From Limnomonas spitsbergensis (lineage: Eukaryota > Chlorophyta > Chlorophyceae > Chlamydomonadales), in contig JAYJMM010000113.1 of NCBI GenBank assembly GCA_037349105.1, forward strand, positions 620,001 to 684,000: 64,000 nucleotides of DNA, in the 5' to 3' direction. Below, piece after piece: positions 31,103 through 39,100 of the stretch. The translations under genes and the position numbers were made by a program. Each line of letters starts with the position of its first letter. The first letter of the stretch is position 1. The notes under the pieces were generated by a model, which was given only the letters and a program-made list of their open reading frames with translations, made no database searches and was not told the DNA's origin.

Positions 31103-32472
31103 TCATTTTTTAGATTTCTTGGATTTGATAAAGCGGGGCTTCTTGTTGTTTCTGTTGTAAATGATCTCAGACAGAAAGTAAACGTTTCTGAGCTTGTCAG
31201 GCCTCGAAATGGCTGTATATAGGCTCCACTCTTTCGTCAAAATCAAATCTGTGTTCATCCCATCCACGATGACAAAGGGCTCACGGATTGTGGCACCTTG
31301 AGCTGCGTGCACGGTATTGGAATAACGGACCCAGTACATTTCGTTGAGCGCAAAGTCTGTCATGCTGAACGATTGCTTTGTCAATGGATCAAGGAGGAAG
31401 AAATGCTCGTCATCGAAGCCTTCGATTCGGTACTCGAAGTTTGTGCACACCTGAATATTCTTGATGCTCCTGGGCAGCCTCCCCCCCTCGTGGTAGCATG
31501 TTAGCGCCGTGCTTGCACGTCAACGTTTCGCCCACATAATATGTGATGTCCTCCCCCGTGAAGGCTTTCAGCGTTTTTGTTTGCACGGTCAATGCATGGT
31601 CAGCATATTGGTTCATCATGACGTTCATAATTCTCGAGGAAGTGTTCGTGAAGGTCGCGGGTGATGCTGAGTTTTTCTTCCCCTGTTTCTCATTTCCATT
31701 TCACAGAAGCAAGCTCGCTTCTGTCACTGATGATCTGTGAGCCGAAGTATTTACGAATAAAATCCTGCAATGCCTTTGAGTCTTCACATGACCCGGAGAA
31801 AAGCTCAGCCTCCATGATGTACATTTGTTCCCTGTCTTTCTTGTATTTTAAGCGTTTGATGTTGTGGAGGCGAATGATGTGCCTAAAAAAGCCTCTCCCG
31901 TTCAGTACCTCCATCTTCTCCTCGTTTGTGAGGCCAAACGGATCATTGGGGGCTTGCAGTTGATGGGGGTCCCCCGCCGCGATGCACGTGACATAATCTT
32001 TGTTTGCCTCCTTCAGTTTGGTTTGATCGTCAAAATATCTCCAAAAGTGCGTAATTTGAGCGAAATTGAGTAGCATAATTTCGTCAAAGAAAACCAGCTT
32101 AAATGGTGCCATGTCGTACGGCTTTTTCCCACTGTCCCCTTTCACACTCTCACCCCTCCAACGGTGGTACGTGATGGCTTTCACGGATGTTTCGCCAGTT
32201 TTCAAACTCTTTTCGAAATCTGTGTTGATGCCACGCGCTTGTGAGTTCCATGGCACGACTGCGAGCACCTGGTGACGTCCCCACATTTTGATCGCGCTTT
32301 TGATGGCCGCACATGTCTTAATTCGGCCGGCAAGTGCTACGAACATGGTGACGTGATGAAGATCGTACAAGCTCGGTTCTGGGGACTCCTGCTGGCCTTG
32401 CATTGGGACGCCTGGTGGCCTTGCGATTGGACGCTTGATGGCCTTGCATTGGGACTTCTGCTGGCATAGCAT
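31103..32472 (-). pseudogene. superfamily 1 (Pif1/Dda-like) helicase, broken
   Basis: The first frame (32,472-31,690) has a degenerate Walker A region (VALAGRIKTC, Lys-Thr kept but the preceding Gly lost), Walker B FFDEIMLL and motif III GDPHQLQAP, then a TGA after VKWK. Further coding sequence follows in shifted frames: NQYADHALTVQTKT and YYVGETLTCKHG (31,410-31,628), then, after a shift near 31,495, YSNTVHAAQGATI (motif V) and WSLYTAISRPDKLRNVYFL (motif VI), ending in a Lys-rich tail at 31,103. The order and spacing match SF1 helicases of large DNA viruses and related mobile elements. The N-terminal 60 residues include a Gln/Pro repeat-like stretch and may be non-native. Confidence 0.7.
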
Positions 32473-32573
32473 TGTGTTCCTTGCTTTCCTTCACTTGAGC
32501 TACCAAGCCTTACATTCTAAATTTCATGAACCCGTTATTGTCGTATTGTACCTATGCAGTGCCCCACATCACA

Positions 32574-32840
32574 TCACATGTCAAGAGGGTTCGGATCTTC
32601 ATCACCGTACATTTTTGTATATTCGAACTTTCTCATCATATTTTCCTCTGTCTGCGATCTGTACTCTGAGCGTGTGAGGAATGAGTAGCATGCCTTTCTG
32701 TACATGCGATCTTGGTCGTCATGGTGCTTGTTGCGTTTGGGCTTCACTTCTGCTTTTGAAAATCCAGGCACCTCCTTGATCTTGTAGTCCCCCAAGCCGT
32801 CTCGAATGAGGGATTCGTAGTTGTAGCCATTTTCTCTGGG
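32574..32840 (-). CDS. unidentified C-terminal fragment
   Basis: The minus-strand frame is open from just below the telomeric repeat to TGA-side end at 32,574. It starts around NGYNYESLIRDGLGDYKIKE and continues as a charged, helix-rich chain (KAEVKPKRNKHHDDQDR, then EENMMRKFEYTKMYGDEDP). Composition is coding-like and matches the neighbouring virus-like genes. Its beginning is cut off by the telomeric block, so the 5' part may have been lost there. No family recognised. Confidence 0.35.
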   Translation of the reverse strand, partial: PRENGYNYESLIRDGLGDYKIKEVPGFSKAEVKPKRNKHHDDQDRMYRKACYSFLTRSEYRSQTEENMMRKFEYTKMYGDEDPNPLDM

Positions 32841-32862
32841 ATTTCGAGGCTTGCAAGCCTAG

Positions 32863-32927
32863 TTTAGGGTTAAGGGTTTAAACCCTAAACCCTAAACCCT
32901 AATCTCAAACCCTAAACCCTAAACCCT
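32863..32927. repeat. interstitial telomeric repeats, head-to-head
   Basis: TTTAGGG and a TTAAGGG variant run directly into AAACCCT units (about six, with one AATCTC variant). The two orientations meet at 32,877-32,881, giving a fold-back. The motif is the plant/green-algal telomere repeat (TTTAGGG). It is far too short for a chromosome end and sits between fragments of the virus-like element. Confidence 0.95.
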
Positions 32928-33118
32928 CAATTGACGAATACGATGGCGTCGGCCTCGAAACCGGCGACCTCCAGACCCTCAAGAACCATCGTATTCGATA
33001 TTTCGAAGATTTGCATCCGAGCCAGGGAAAGCGTCATGAGGTGGAGCGGCTTATAGCCATGCGCGAGTTTTGTAGCCTGTTCCTCGTGCACGACCTAGCA
33101 GCATGCAGGCTGGTGTGA
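32921..33118 (+). CDS. short unidentified plus-strand frame
   Basis: An open frame leaves the telomeric repeat and encodes about 62 residues of normal composition (GLETGDLQTLKNHRIRYFED, then KRHEVERLIAMREFCSLFLV) to TGA near 33,119. It lacks an ATG of its own and may be an exon or gene fragment. It overlaps a 12-bp inverted repeat (CGAATACGATGG at 32,935-32,946, complement at 32,986-32,997). Confidence 0.25.
   Translation, partial: KPSIDEYDGVGLETGDLQTLKNHRIRYFEDLHPSQGKRHEVERLIAMREFCSLFLVHDLAACRLV
32935..32997. repeat. 12-bp inverted repeat (stem-loop)
   Basis: CGAATACGATGG and its exact complement CCATCGTATTCG, 39 bases apart, directly beside the telomeric repeats. Confidence 0.7.
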
Positions 33119-33201
33119 CGATCCAGTCGTGCCGTCCATATCAGCGAAATCCGGGTTGTCGAACCTCCGTCGTGTGACATTCCAAGGTCTGTCGGGATAA
33201 T

Positions 33202-33543
33202 TTAGATTTTTGTGAATCTGTGGGTATCTTGACTGACCCGCATGTCAGCATCGTGCTCGTTCCGGTAAATACGGGAACGCACCCGCTTGTTTTCACGCTT
33301 CCCGCATTTTCCCATCACGGAGTTGAAGACGCCCTTCCGAATGCTGGGACTGAGTTCCGGGTAGCTTGGATCTTGTGAATTGTGCAATTTCTTGACGAAC
33401 GCCGCAACCTCGCCGATGGGCTGCGTCAAGAACTTGAGCTGAGAGACCACCACAATCAACCTAGGTGTCGCACCATAAAGCAGTAACCGTGCCATAATGG
33501 TAAAAGCTGGCCAGGTCGCCTTAGAGAGGCTCACTCTACTCAC
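33202..33543 (-). pseudogene. protein-primed DNA polymerase B fragment
   Basis: A 113-codon minus-strand frame. The run LLLYGATPRLIVVV...LKFLTQPIGEVAAFV, then after about 20 residues IRKGVFNSVMGKCG, fits the fingers region of protein-primed family B polymerases of Polinton-like elements (K-x3-NS-x-x-GK motif). The palm motifs with catalytic Asp (DxxSLYP-like and DTDS) and the exonuclease domain are missing, so it is a fragment. The first roughly 28 codons (33,458-33,543) are shared with the tail of the satellite unit downstream. Confidence 0.5.
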
Positions 33544-33567
33544 AACTACGGTACAACACCGTACATG
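33458..33567 (-). repeat. inverted relative of the satellite unit's tail
   Basis: The minus strand here aligns almost without gaps to the last 100-110 bp of an array unit (for example 52,920-53,015): common blocks TTGTGAGTAG, GCTTTTACCATTAT and ACGGTTACTGCTTTAT. It lies back to back with the diverged unit that begins at about 33,560 on the plus strand. Confidence 0.8.
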
Positions 33568-34200
33568 TCACAGTATATTACAGTATACGTGACAGAACCG
33601 TTTAGACCGCAGTTAGCGGCCTCGGGGACTCCGCAGCTTCTCTGCGGAGTCTACGGATTTGAACTGAGACCTAGAAACCCGCTTACGCCGGTTGATTTGA
33701 CAGATTGTACCGTATTCTGAATTGGGCCTGCCGGGTCCCTGAATCCCGGCAGTTGCCTAGGCTAGCTACTTCGTCCCTTTCTAAAGGACAGACCTCTATT
33801 GTAACAAGCACCGGCCGTCATCCTTGTATGAGACCTACAGCGTTCAAATAAGTCAGTACCTTAATCCGAGTCAAGACTAGCTCAGCCTCAGCTGAACTAG
33901 CTGGAGACAATTACCCCAGTAGAGAGCCGAGACCCTGCAGAAGAAGAAGTACGCAGTCTACGTCCCGGCAACCTCACCGCGAGTCGCGCGGTAAGTGCCC
34001 TTAACATAGCCCAGCTGGATCGCGCCCAGACGGCCAGAAGGCCTACGCTACCATAGTCTATTGCTATACATACAAATATCCAGCTCAGCTGCTTAACTCG
34101 CTGAGCACTCGCAGCCAGTGAAGAGTCACTGAGTCTGCCCGTAGGCGTCCGTCACTGCCGTGAGGAAAGAAGTCCGCCACGGACCTGAAGCGCACATCGC
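33560..34200 (+). repeat. diverged single copy of the satellite unit (LTR-like)
   Basis: Collinear with the array unit but clearly older: shared anchors GTGACAGAACCGT, GACTCCGCAGCTTCTCTG, GCACCGGC, GCGGTAAGTG, AGCCAGTG, CCCGTAGGCGTCCG (34,138) and GAAGTCCGCCACGGACCTGA. It ends where the array unit continues with about 270 further bp. Position before a leader and a gag-like frame suggests a 5' LTR, but TG...CA ends, a primer-binding site and target duplication could not be shown. It contains one arm of a perfect 25-bp inverted repeat. Confidence 0.65.
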
Positions 34201-34226
34201 GTGTCCTTTAGAAAGGGACGAAGTAG
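33766..34226. repeat. perfect 25-bp inverted repeat
   Basis: The arm at 33,766-33,790 is the exact reverse complement of 34,202-34,226 (it contains CTTCGTCCCTTTCTAAAGGA), with 411 bp between. The right arm is absent from the array units; the left arm is present there only in degenerate form (CTTTGTCCTTTTAAGTGGAC). A transcript could fold on itself here. Confidence 0.85.
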
Positions 34227-34229
34227 ATC

Positions 34230-34919
34230 TAGCCTGATCAGCTTGATTTGCCAATTCCTGCTAAAGGTGCTTGTGCAACGGAATTGGAATTTTGTTTGCA
34301 TGCAAACGACCTTGGACAGCGTTTGAACTGCACCTTGCTGTGGTAATCTCCAGAGAGAGATTGCCAAGTTAAACTCTGAGAGTCACTGAGCGTGGCAGCT
34401 TAGTGTTGAGTCCAGAAGTGGCTTGAAGATCTGGCTGTGGATTTATACACCCAGCAGATAGTTTCCTGTGTGACTGCGGATTGAGATCAGGTGGATCCAA
34501 TTTCTCATCATTGACAGAAGTAAACTTGTGGATAGAACATCCAAGTTTGAAATCTTGTGGGTGTGCCAAAGGATCCCCGCAGGAACGCAGAGCTGAGCGG
34601 ACGCTACGCAAAAGGCAACATCCACGCAGGGCGTGTGACATCCACGCGGGACGTGAGACATCTAGAAGCAGCTCGGCCAGCAAGGTGGGAAGAACTGAAA
34701 GGGCGAAGGAGGATTCCGCCAGATTGAAACTAGTGAGCAGAAAAGCGGGAAGGCGAGGCCTTTCCTGCATAGTGCTGTACCTGCCATCCGATCTTGACTT
34801 GCAAAGTCCTCACCAGATTGCAGTAGGAACAAGGGGGCAGAAGCCTAGCGTTAGCAGATCTTGTAGAGGGTGTCGCCAGCACGCTTGCAGGACCGTGCGG
34901 TTCGTTAATTGCCTGTAGA
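34230..34919 (+). other. leader-like region without a supported gene
   Basis: Between the LTR-like unit and the gag-like frame. A plus-strand ORF at 34,481-34,918 starts only from TTG and looks like non-coding leader. It has short near-repeats (CATCCACGCAGGGCGTGTGA / CATCCACGCGGGACGTGAGA). Confidence 0.4.
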
Positions 34920-36110
34920 ATGACAGACGTAGATCTAAATCCCGATAGGCACCAGCACCCTGACGCCCAACGGAGAAGTGGGCGTCTGAGGGGGCTGGAG
35001 CCGGGTGTAAACCTGATGGAGGCTAGTGATGAGCTGGCTGCAGAAGCACTGTTGGTGGCGGCGAAGCTGGCAGGGCCAGTGGAACCGCCCGCTGGAAACT
35101 GCAAGGTGCCAGAGCCGGGTCGCGTACCGCCCAGAGTGGCAGGGGCGCAGGCAGACGGCTCAGCGCTGGTGACGCGCAAAGGCATCGGCCGAGGGGGTCC
35201 AGTGCCCGCCGATTTCAGGGGCAGCCTGGAATTCGAGCAGTGGCAGACTCAGGCTGGAACACCAGAGCTGATTTTGGATCAAGCAACAGAAGTGTCCCAG
35301 AGCTGTGACACGCGGCAGAACTGCGAGCCCAAGGCCACGCCCCAGCAGAATCCGCCCAGGGTGGCCAGGGTCGCGCAACGGGTCAAAGACGAACCCAGTC
35401 AGCCGGATCAAAGGGCCGAGGAAGCCGCAGCACCAAGAGGGGTTGCAGGCTGTGATAAAGCTTGCCCAGACAAACAGCGAATGAAAGCAGAGGAAATGGA
35501 GGCCAGGAGTATGCCTGCAGGGGTCAAACACGAGGAAGCTGAGCCCCAGCCAGCAGCGGGCAGGCAGAGCTCGCAGGTCGGCAAGGAAAGGGAAAAGTCA
35601 GCTGTGCCGGTAGGAAATCCCTGGGCTGACCAAATATCCGAGGAAGAACTGTCAGACCCAGTTCAAGAAGAGAAGGGGCAGCAGTCTAAGACAGGACTGC
35701 GCCCAAGGCAGCAGCTGCGACCGCGCAGGGTGCTGGTCAGAAGAGGAGCTGGATCCACAGTCTATGGGACGCCGCTGTCCAGGTTTCCGCCCAGTGTGGG
35801 CAGACCTGTGCAGAAATCCAAGGAGGGATCTAGCAGCCTGACGCAGAGAGACGACAGCCACAAGGAAATCCTGAGAGGATTTTTTCACGATCCATCAGGA
35901 GCGCAGGATACCAGCCCTAGTGAGCCAGAGCGCCCCAGGGCTGGGGGAGCAGTGTGCGGCGAAAAGGAGTCAGAAGTACATATGCAGCCGATCGGTTGGA
36001 CAGGAATTTTGCAGTGGGCAACGGATCTGTGGAAGCAAGTTTGCTCCATGACGTTCCTGCATTTCCAGGACCAGGTCACAGCTATTGAGGAGTTCAAGGC
36101 CCACCCGTAG
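34920..36110 (+). CDS. gag-like protein, truncated by the satellite junction
   Basis: ATG at 34,920 and 396 codons to a TAG that lies inside the first satellite unit (CCCGTAGGCG). The chain is hydrophilic and probably disordered: Pro, Glu, Gln and Arg rich, with basic patches (RPRQQLRPRRVLVRRG) and acidic ones (SEEELSDPVQEEKG). The C-terminal 45 residues (from QPIGWTGILQWATDLWKQV) are the only part that looks folded. No zinc knuckle, protease or polymerase follows. Placement after an LTR-like unit and leader suggests the N-terminal part of a retrotransposon Gag whose remainder was replaced by the array through the shared CCCGTAGGCGTCCG sequence. Function is inferred from context only. Confidence 0.4.
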   Translation: MTDVDLNPDRHQHPDAQRRSGRLRGLEPGVNLMEASDELAAEALLVAAKLAGPVEPPAGNCKVPEPGRVPPRVAGAQADGSALVTRKGIGRGGPVPADFRGSLEFEQWQTQAGTPELILDQATEVSQSCDTRQNCEPKATPQQNPPRVARVAQRVKDEPSQPDQRAEEAAAPRGVAGCDKACPDKQRMKAEEMEARSMPAGVKHEEAEPQPAAGRQSSQVGKEREKSAVPVGNPWADQISEEELSDPVQEEKGQQSKTGLRPRQQLRPRRVLVRRGAGSTVYGTPLSRFPPSVGRPVQKSKEGSSSLTQRDDSHKEILRGFFHDPSGAQDTSPSEPERPRAGGAVCGEKESEVHMQPIGWTGILQWATDLWKQVCSMTFLHFQDQVTAIEEFKAHP

Positions 36111-39100
36111 GCGTCCGCCACTAAGTGGGGAAGAAGTCCGCCACGGACCTGAAGCGACAATCACGAGTAAAATAGGGGCGGTACCCATGAGCTAGGGGAG
36201 CCCAGGCAGAACCCCCTCCTAGGGCTATCTAGTTACCAGTACCTTGTACAGATTGAACCCCTTTACAGCTCACGAATCTCAGCATTGTAGTATACATTGC
36301 CTTAGTGTACGGAATGTACAGTTGTTGTGAGTAGCAGGCGCCTCTTTTAGGCGGCCTGATGGGCTTTTACCATTATATCACGGTTACTGATTTATCGTGT
36401 GACAGCTATCAGGGTATAATGCAGTAAACGTGACAAAACCGTATTGTCGCAGATGGCGACCACGGAGACTCCGCAGGTTCTTTGGGGAGCCCCTGAATCT
36501 AGGATTAGGGGCCCAGGGTCCCACTTTCGGGATTGCATGAGGCAGGATCCCCGTACTCAGTAAGTAGGGCTTGCCGGGACCTTTGAATTCCGGCTTGCAC
36601 ACTTGTATCTTACTTTGTCCTTTTAAGTGGACAGGCCTCTTATTGTTAACAGCACCGGCTATCACCCTGCGAGATACCATGTGAAGAGCTTAAAGCCAGT
36701 ACCACAGCCAGGAGTCAAGCCTAGATCAAGCCACCGAGCTGAAATAGCAATGTAGTAAAGCATGCAAGACGTTCGGCGCGGCCTGAGACGACGTCTGCGG
36801 CCTACATCACTGACTTCCCCGCAGAGTGCGGTAAGTGATCCAGCTCAGCTTGTCAGGATAACTCCCTGACAGCCAGAAGGCTAGCATGTATAAGACGCAG
36901 CCCTCCGCCTGTCAATCATATATTCCAGCTACAGCTTAACGCGCGGCCTTCCATTCGCGGCCAGTGTGAAGTCACCGAGTCCGCCCGTAGGCGTCCGCCA
37001 CTAAGAGAGGAAGAAGTCCGCCACGGACCTGAAGCGACAATCACGAGTAAAATAGGGGCGGTACCCATGAGCAAGGGGCGCCCAAGCAGAACCCTCTCCT
37101 AGGGCTGTCTAGTTACCAGTACCTTGAACAGATTGAACCCCTTTACAGCTCACGAATCTCAGCATTGTAGTACAAAGTGCCTTAGTGTACGGAATGTACA
37201 GTTGTTGTGAGTAGCATGCGCATCTTTTAGGCGGCCTGATGGGCTTTTACCATTATATCACGGTTACTGATTTATCGTGTGACAGCTATCAGGGGATAAT
37301 GCAGTAAACGTGACAAAACCGTATTGTCGCAGATGGCGACCACGGAGACTCCGCAGCTTCTCTGGGGAGCCCCCGAATCTAGGATTAGGGGCCCAGGGTC
37401 CCACTTTCGGGATTGCATGAGGCAGGATCCCCGTACTCAGTAATTAGGGCTTTCCTGGACCTTTGAATTCCGGCTTGCACACTTGTATCTTACTTTGTCC
37501 TTTTAAGTGGACAGGCCTCTTATTGTTAACAACACCGGCTATCACCCTGCGAGATACCATGTGAAGAGCTTAAAGCCAGTACCACAGCCATGAGTCAAGC
37601 CTAGATCAAGCCACCAAGCTGAAATAGCAATGTAGTAAAGCATGCAAGACGTTCGGCGCAACCTGAGACGACGTCTGCGGCCTACATTACTGACGTCCCC
37701 GCAAAGTGCGGTAAGTGATCCAGCTCAGCTTGTCAGGATAGCTCCCTGACAGCCAGAAGGCTAGCATTTATAAGACGCAGCCCTCCGCCTGTCAATCATA
37801 TATGCCAGCTACAGCTTAACGCGCGGCCTCCCATTCGCGGCCAGTGTGAAGTCTCCGAGTCCACCTGTAGGCGTCCGCCACTAAGTGGGGAAGAAGTCCG
37901 CCACGGACCTGAAGCGACAATCACGAGTAAAATAGGGGCGGTACCCATGAGCTAGGGGCGCCCAGGCAGAACCCTCCCCTAGGGCTGTCTAGTTACCAGT
38001 ACCTTGTACAGATTGAACCCCTTTACAGCTCACGAATCTCAGCATTGTAGTATGAATTGCCTTAGTGTACGGAATGTACAGTTGTTGTGAGTAGCAGGCG
38101 CCTCTTTTAGGCGGCCTGATGGGCTTTTACCATTATATCACGGTTACTGATTTATCGTGTGACAGCTATCAGGCTATAATGCAGTAAACGTGACAAAACC
38201 GTATTGTCGCAGATGGCGACCACGGAGACTCCGCAGCTTCTTTGGGGAGCCCCCGAATCTAGGATTAGGGGCCCAGGGTCCCACTTTCGGGATTGCATGA
38301 GGCAGGATCCCCGTACTCAGTAAGTAGGGCTTGCCGGGACCTTTGAATTCCGGCTTGCACACTTGTATCTTACTTTGTCCTTTTAAGTGGACAGGCCTCT
38401 TATTGTTAACAGCACCGGCTATCACCCTGCGAGATACCATGTGAAGAGCTTAAAGCCAGTACCACAGCCAGGAGTCAAGCCTAGATCAAGCCACCGAGCT
38501 GAAATAGCAATGTAGTAAAGCATGCAAGACGTTCGGCGCGGCCTGAGACGACGTCTGCGGCCTACATCACTGACTTCCCCGCAGAGTGCGGTAAGTGATC
38601 CAGCTCAGCTTGTCATGCTAGCTCCCTGACAGCCAGAAGGCTAGCATTTATAAGACGCAGCCCTCCGCCTGTCAATCATATATTCCAGCTACAGCTTAAC
38701 GCGCGGCGCATTCGCGGCCAGTGTGAAGTCACCGAGTCCACCCGTAGGCGTCCGCCACTAAGTGGGGAAGAAGTCCGCCACGGACCTGAAGCGACAATCA
38801 CGAGTAAAATAGGGGCGGTACCCATGAGCAAGGGGCGCCCAGGCAGAACCCTCTCCTAGGGATGTCTAGTTACCAGTACCTTGAACAGATTGAACCCCTT
38901 TACAGCTCACGAATCTCAGCATTGTAGTACAAAGTGCCTTAGTGTACGGAATGTACAGTTGTTGTGAGTAGCAGGCGCCTCTTTTAGGCGGCCTGATGGG
39001 CTTTTACCATTATATCACGGTTACTGATTTATCGTGTGACAGCTATCAGGGTATAAAGCAGTAAACGTGACAAAACCGTATTGTCGCAGATGGCGACCAC

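Larger units (their letters stand above)
29168..33543 (-). mobile_element. decayed Polinton/virophage-like integrated element
   Basis: A block of minus-strand fragments: DNA polymerase B piece, unknown protein, SF1 helicase, HNH-like zinc protein, DDE integrase and an unknown protein. Integrase plus protein-primed polymerase plus helicase is the replication and integration set of Polinton-like viruses, virophages and relatives in protists. No capsid protein, packaging ATPase, protease or terminal inverted repeat was found, so this is a remnant. Almost every gene shows frameshifts or stops. The lineage is inference; the predicted host is a unicellular alga. Confidence 0.6.

Noticed and set aside
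34481..34918. A 145-codon plus-strand ORF upstream of the gag-like frame
   Set aside because: It begins only at TTG, has no motif, and lies in what looks like a leader.
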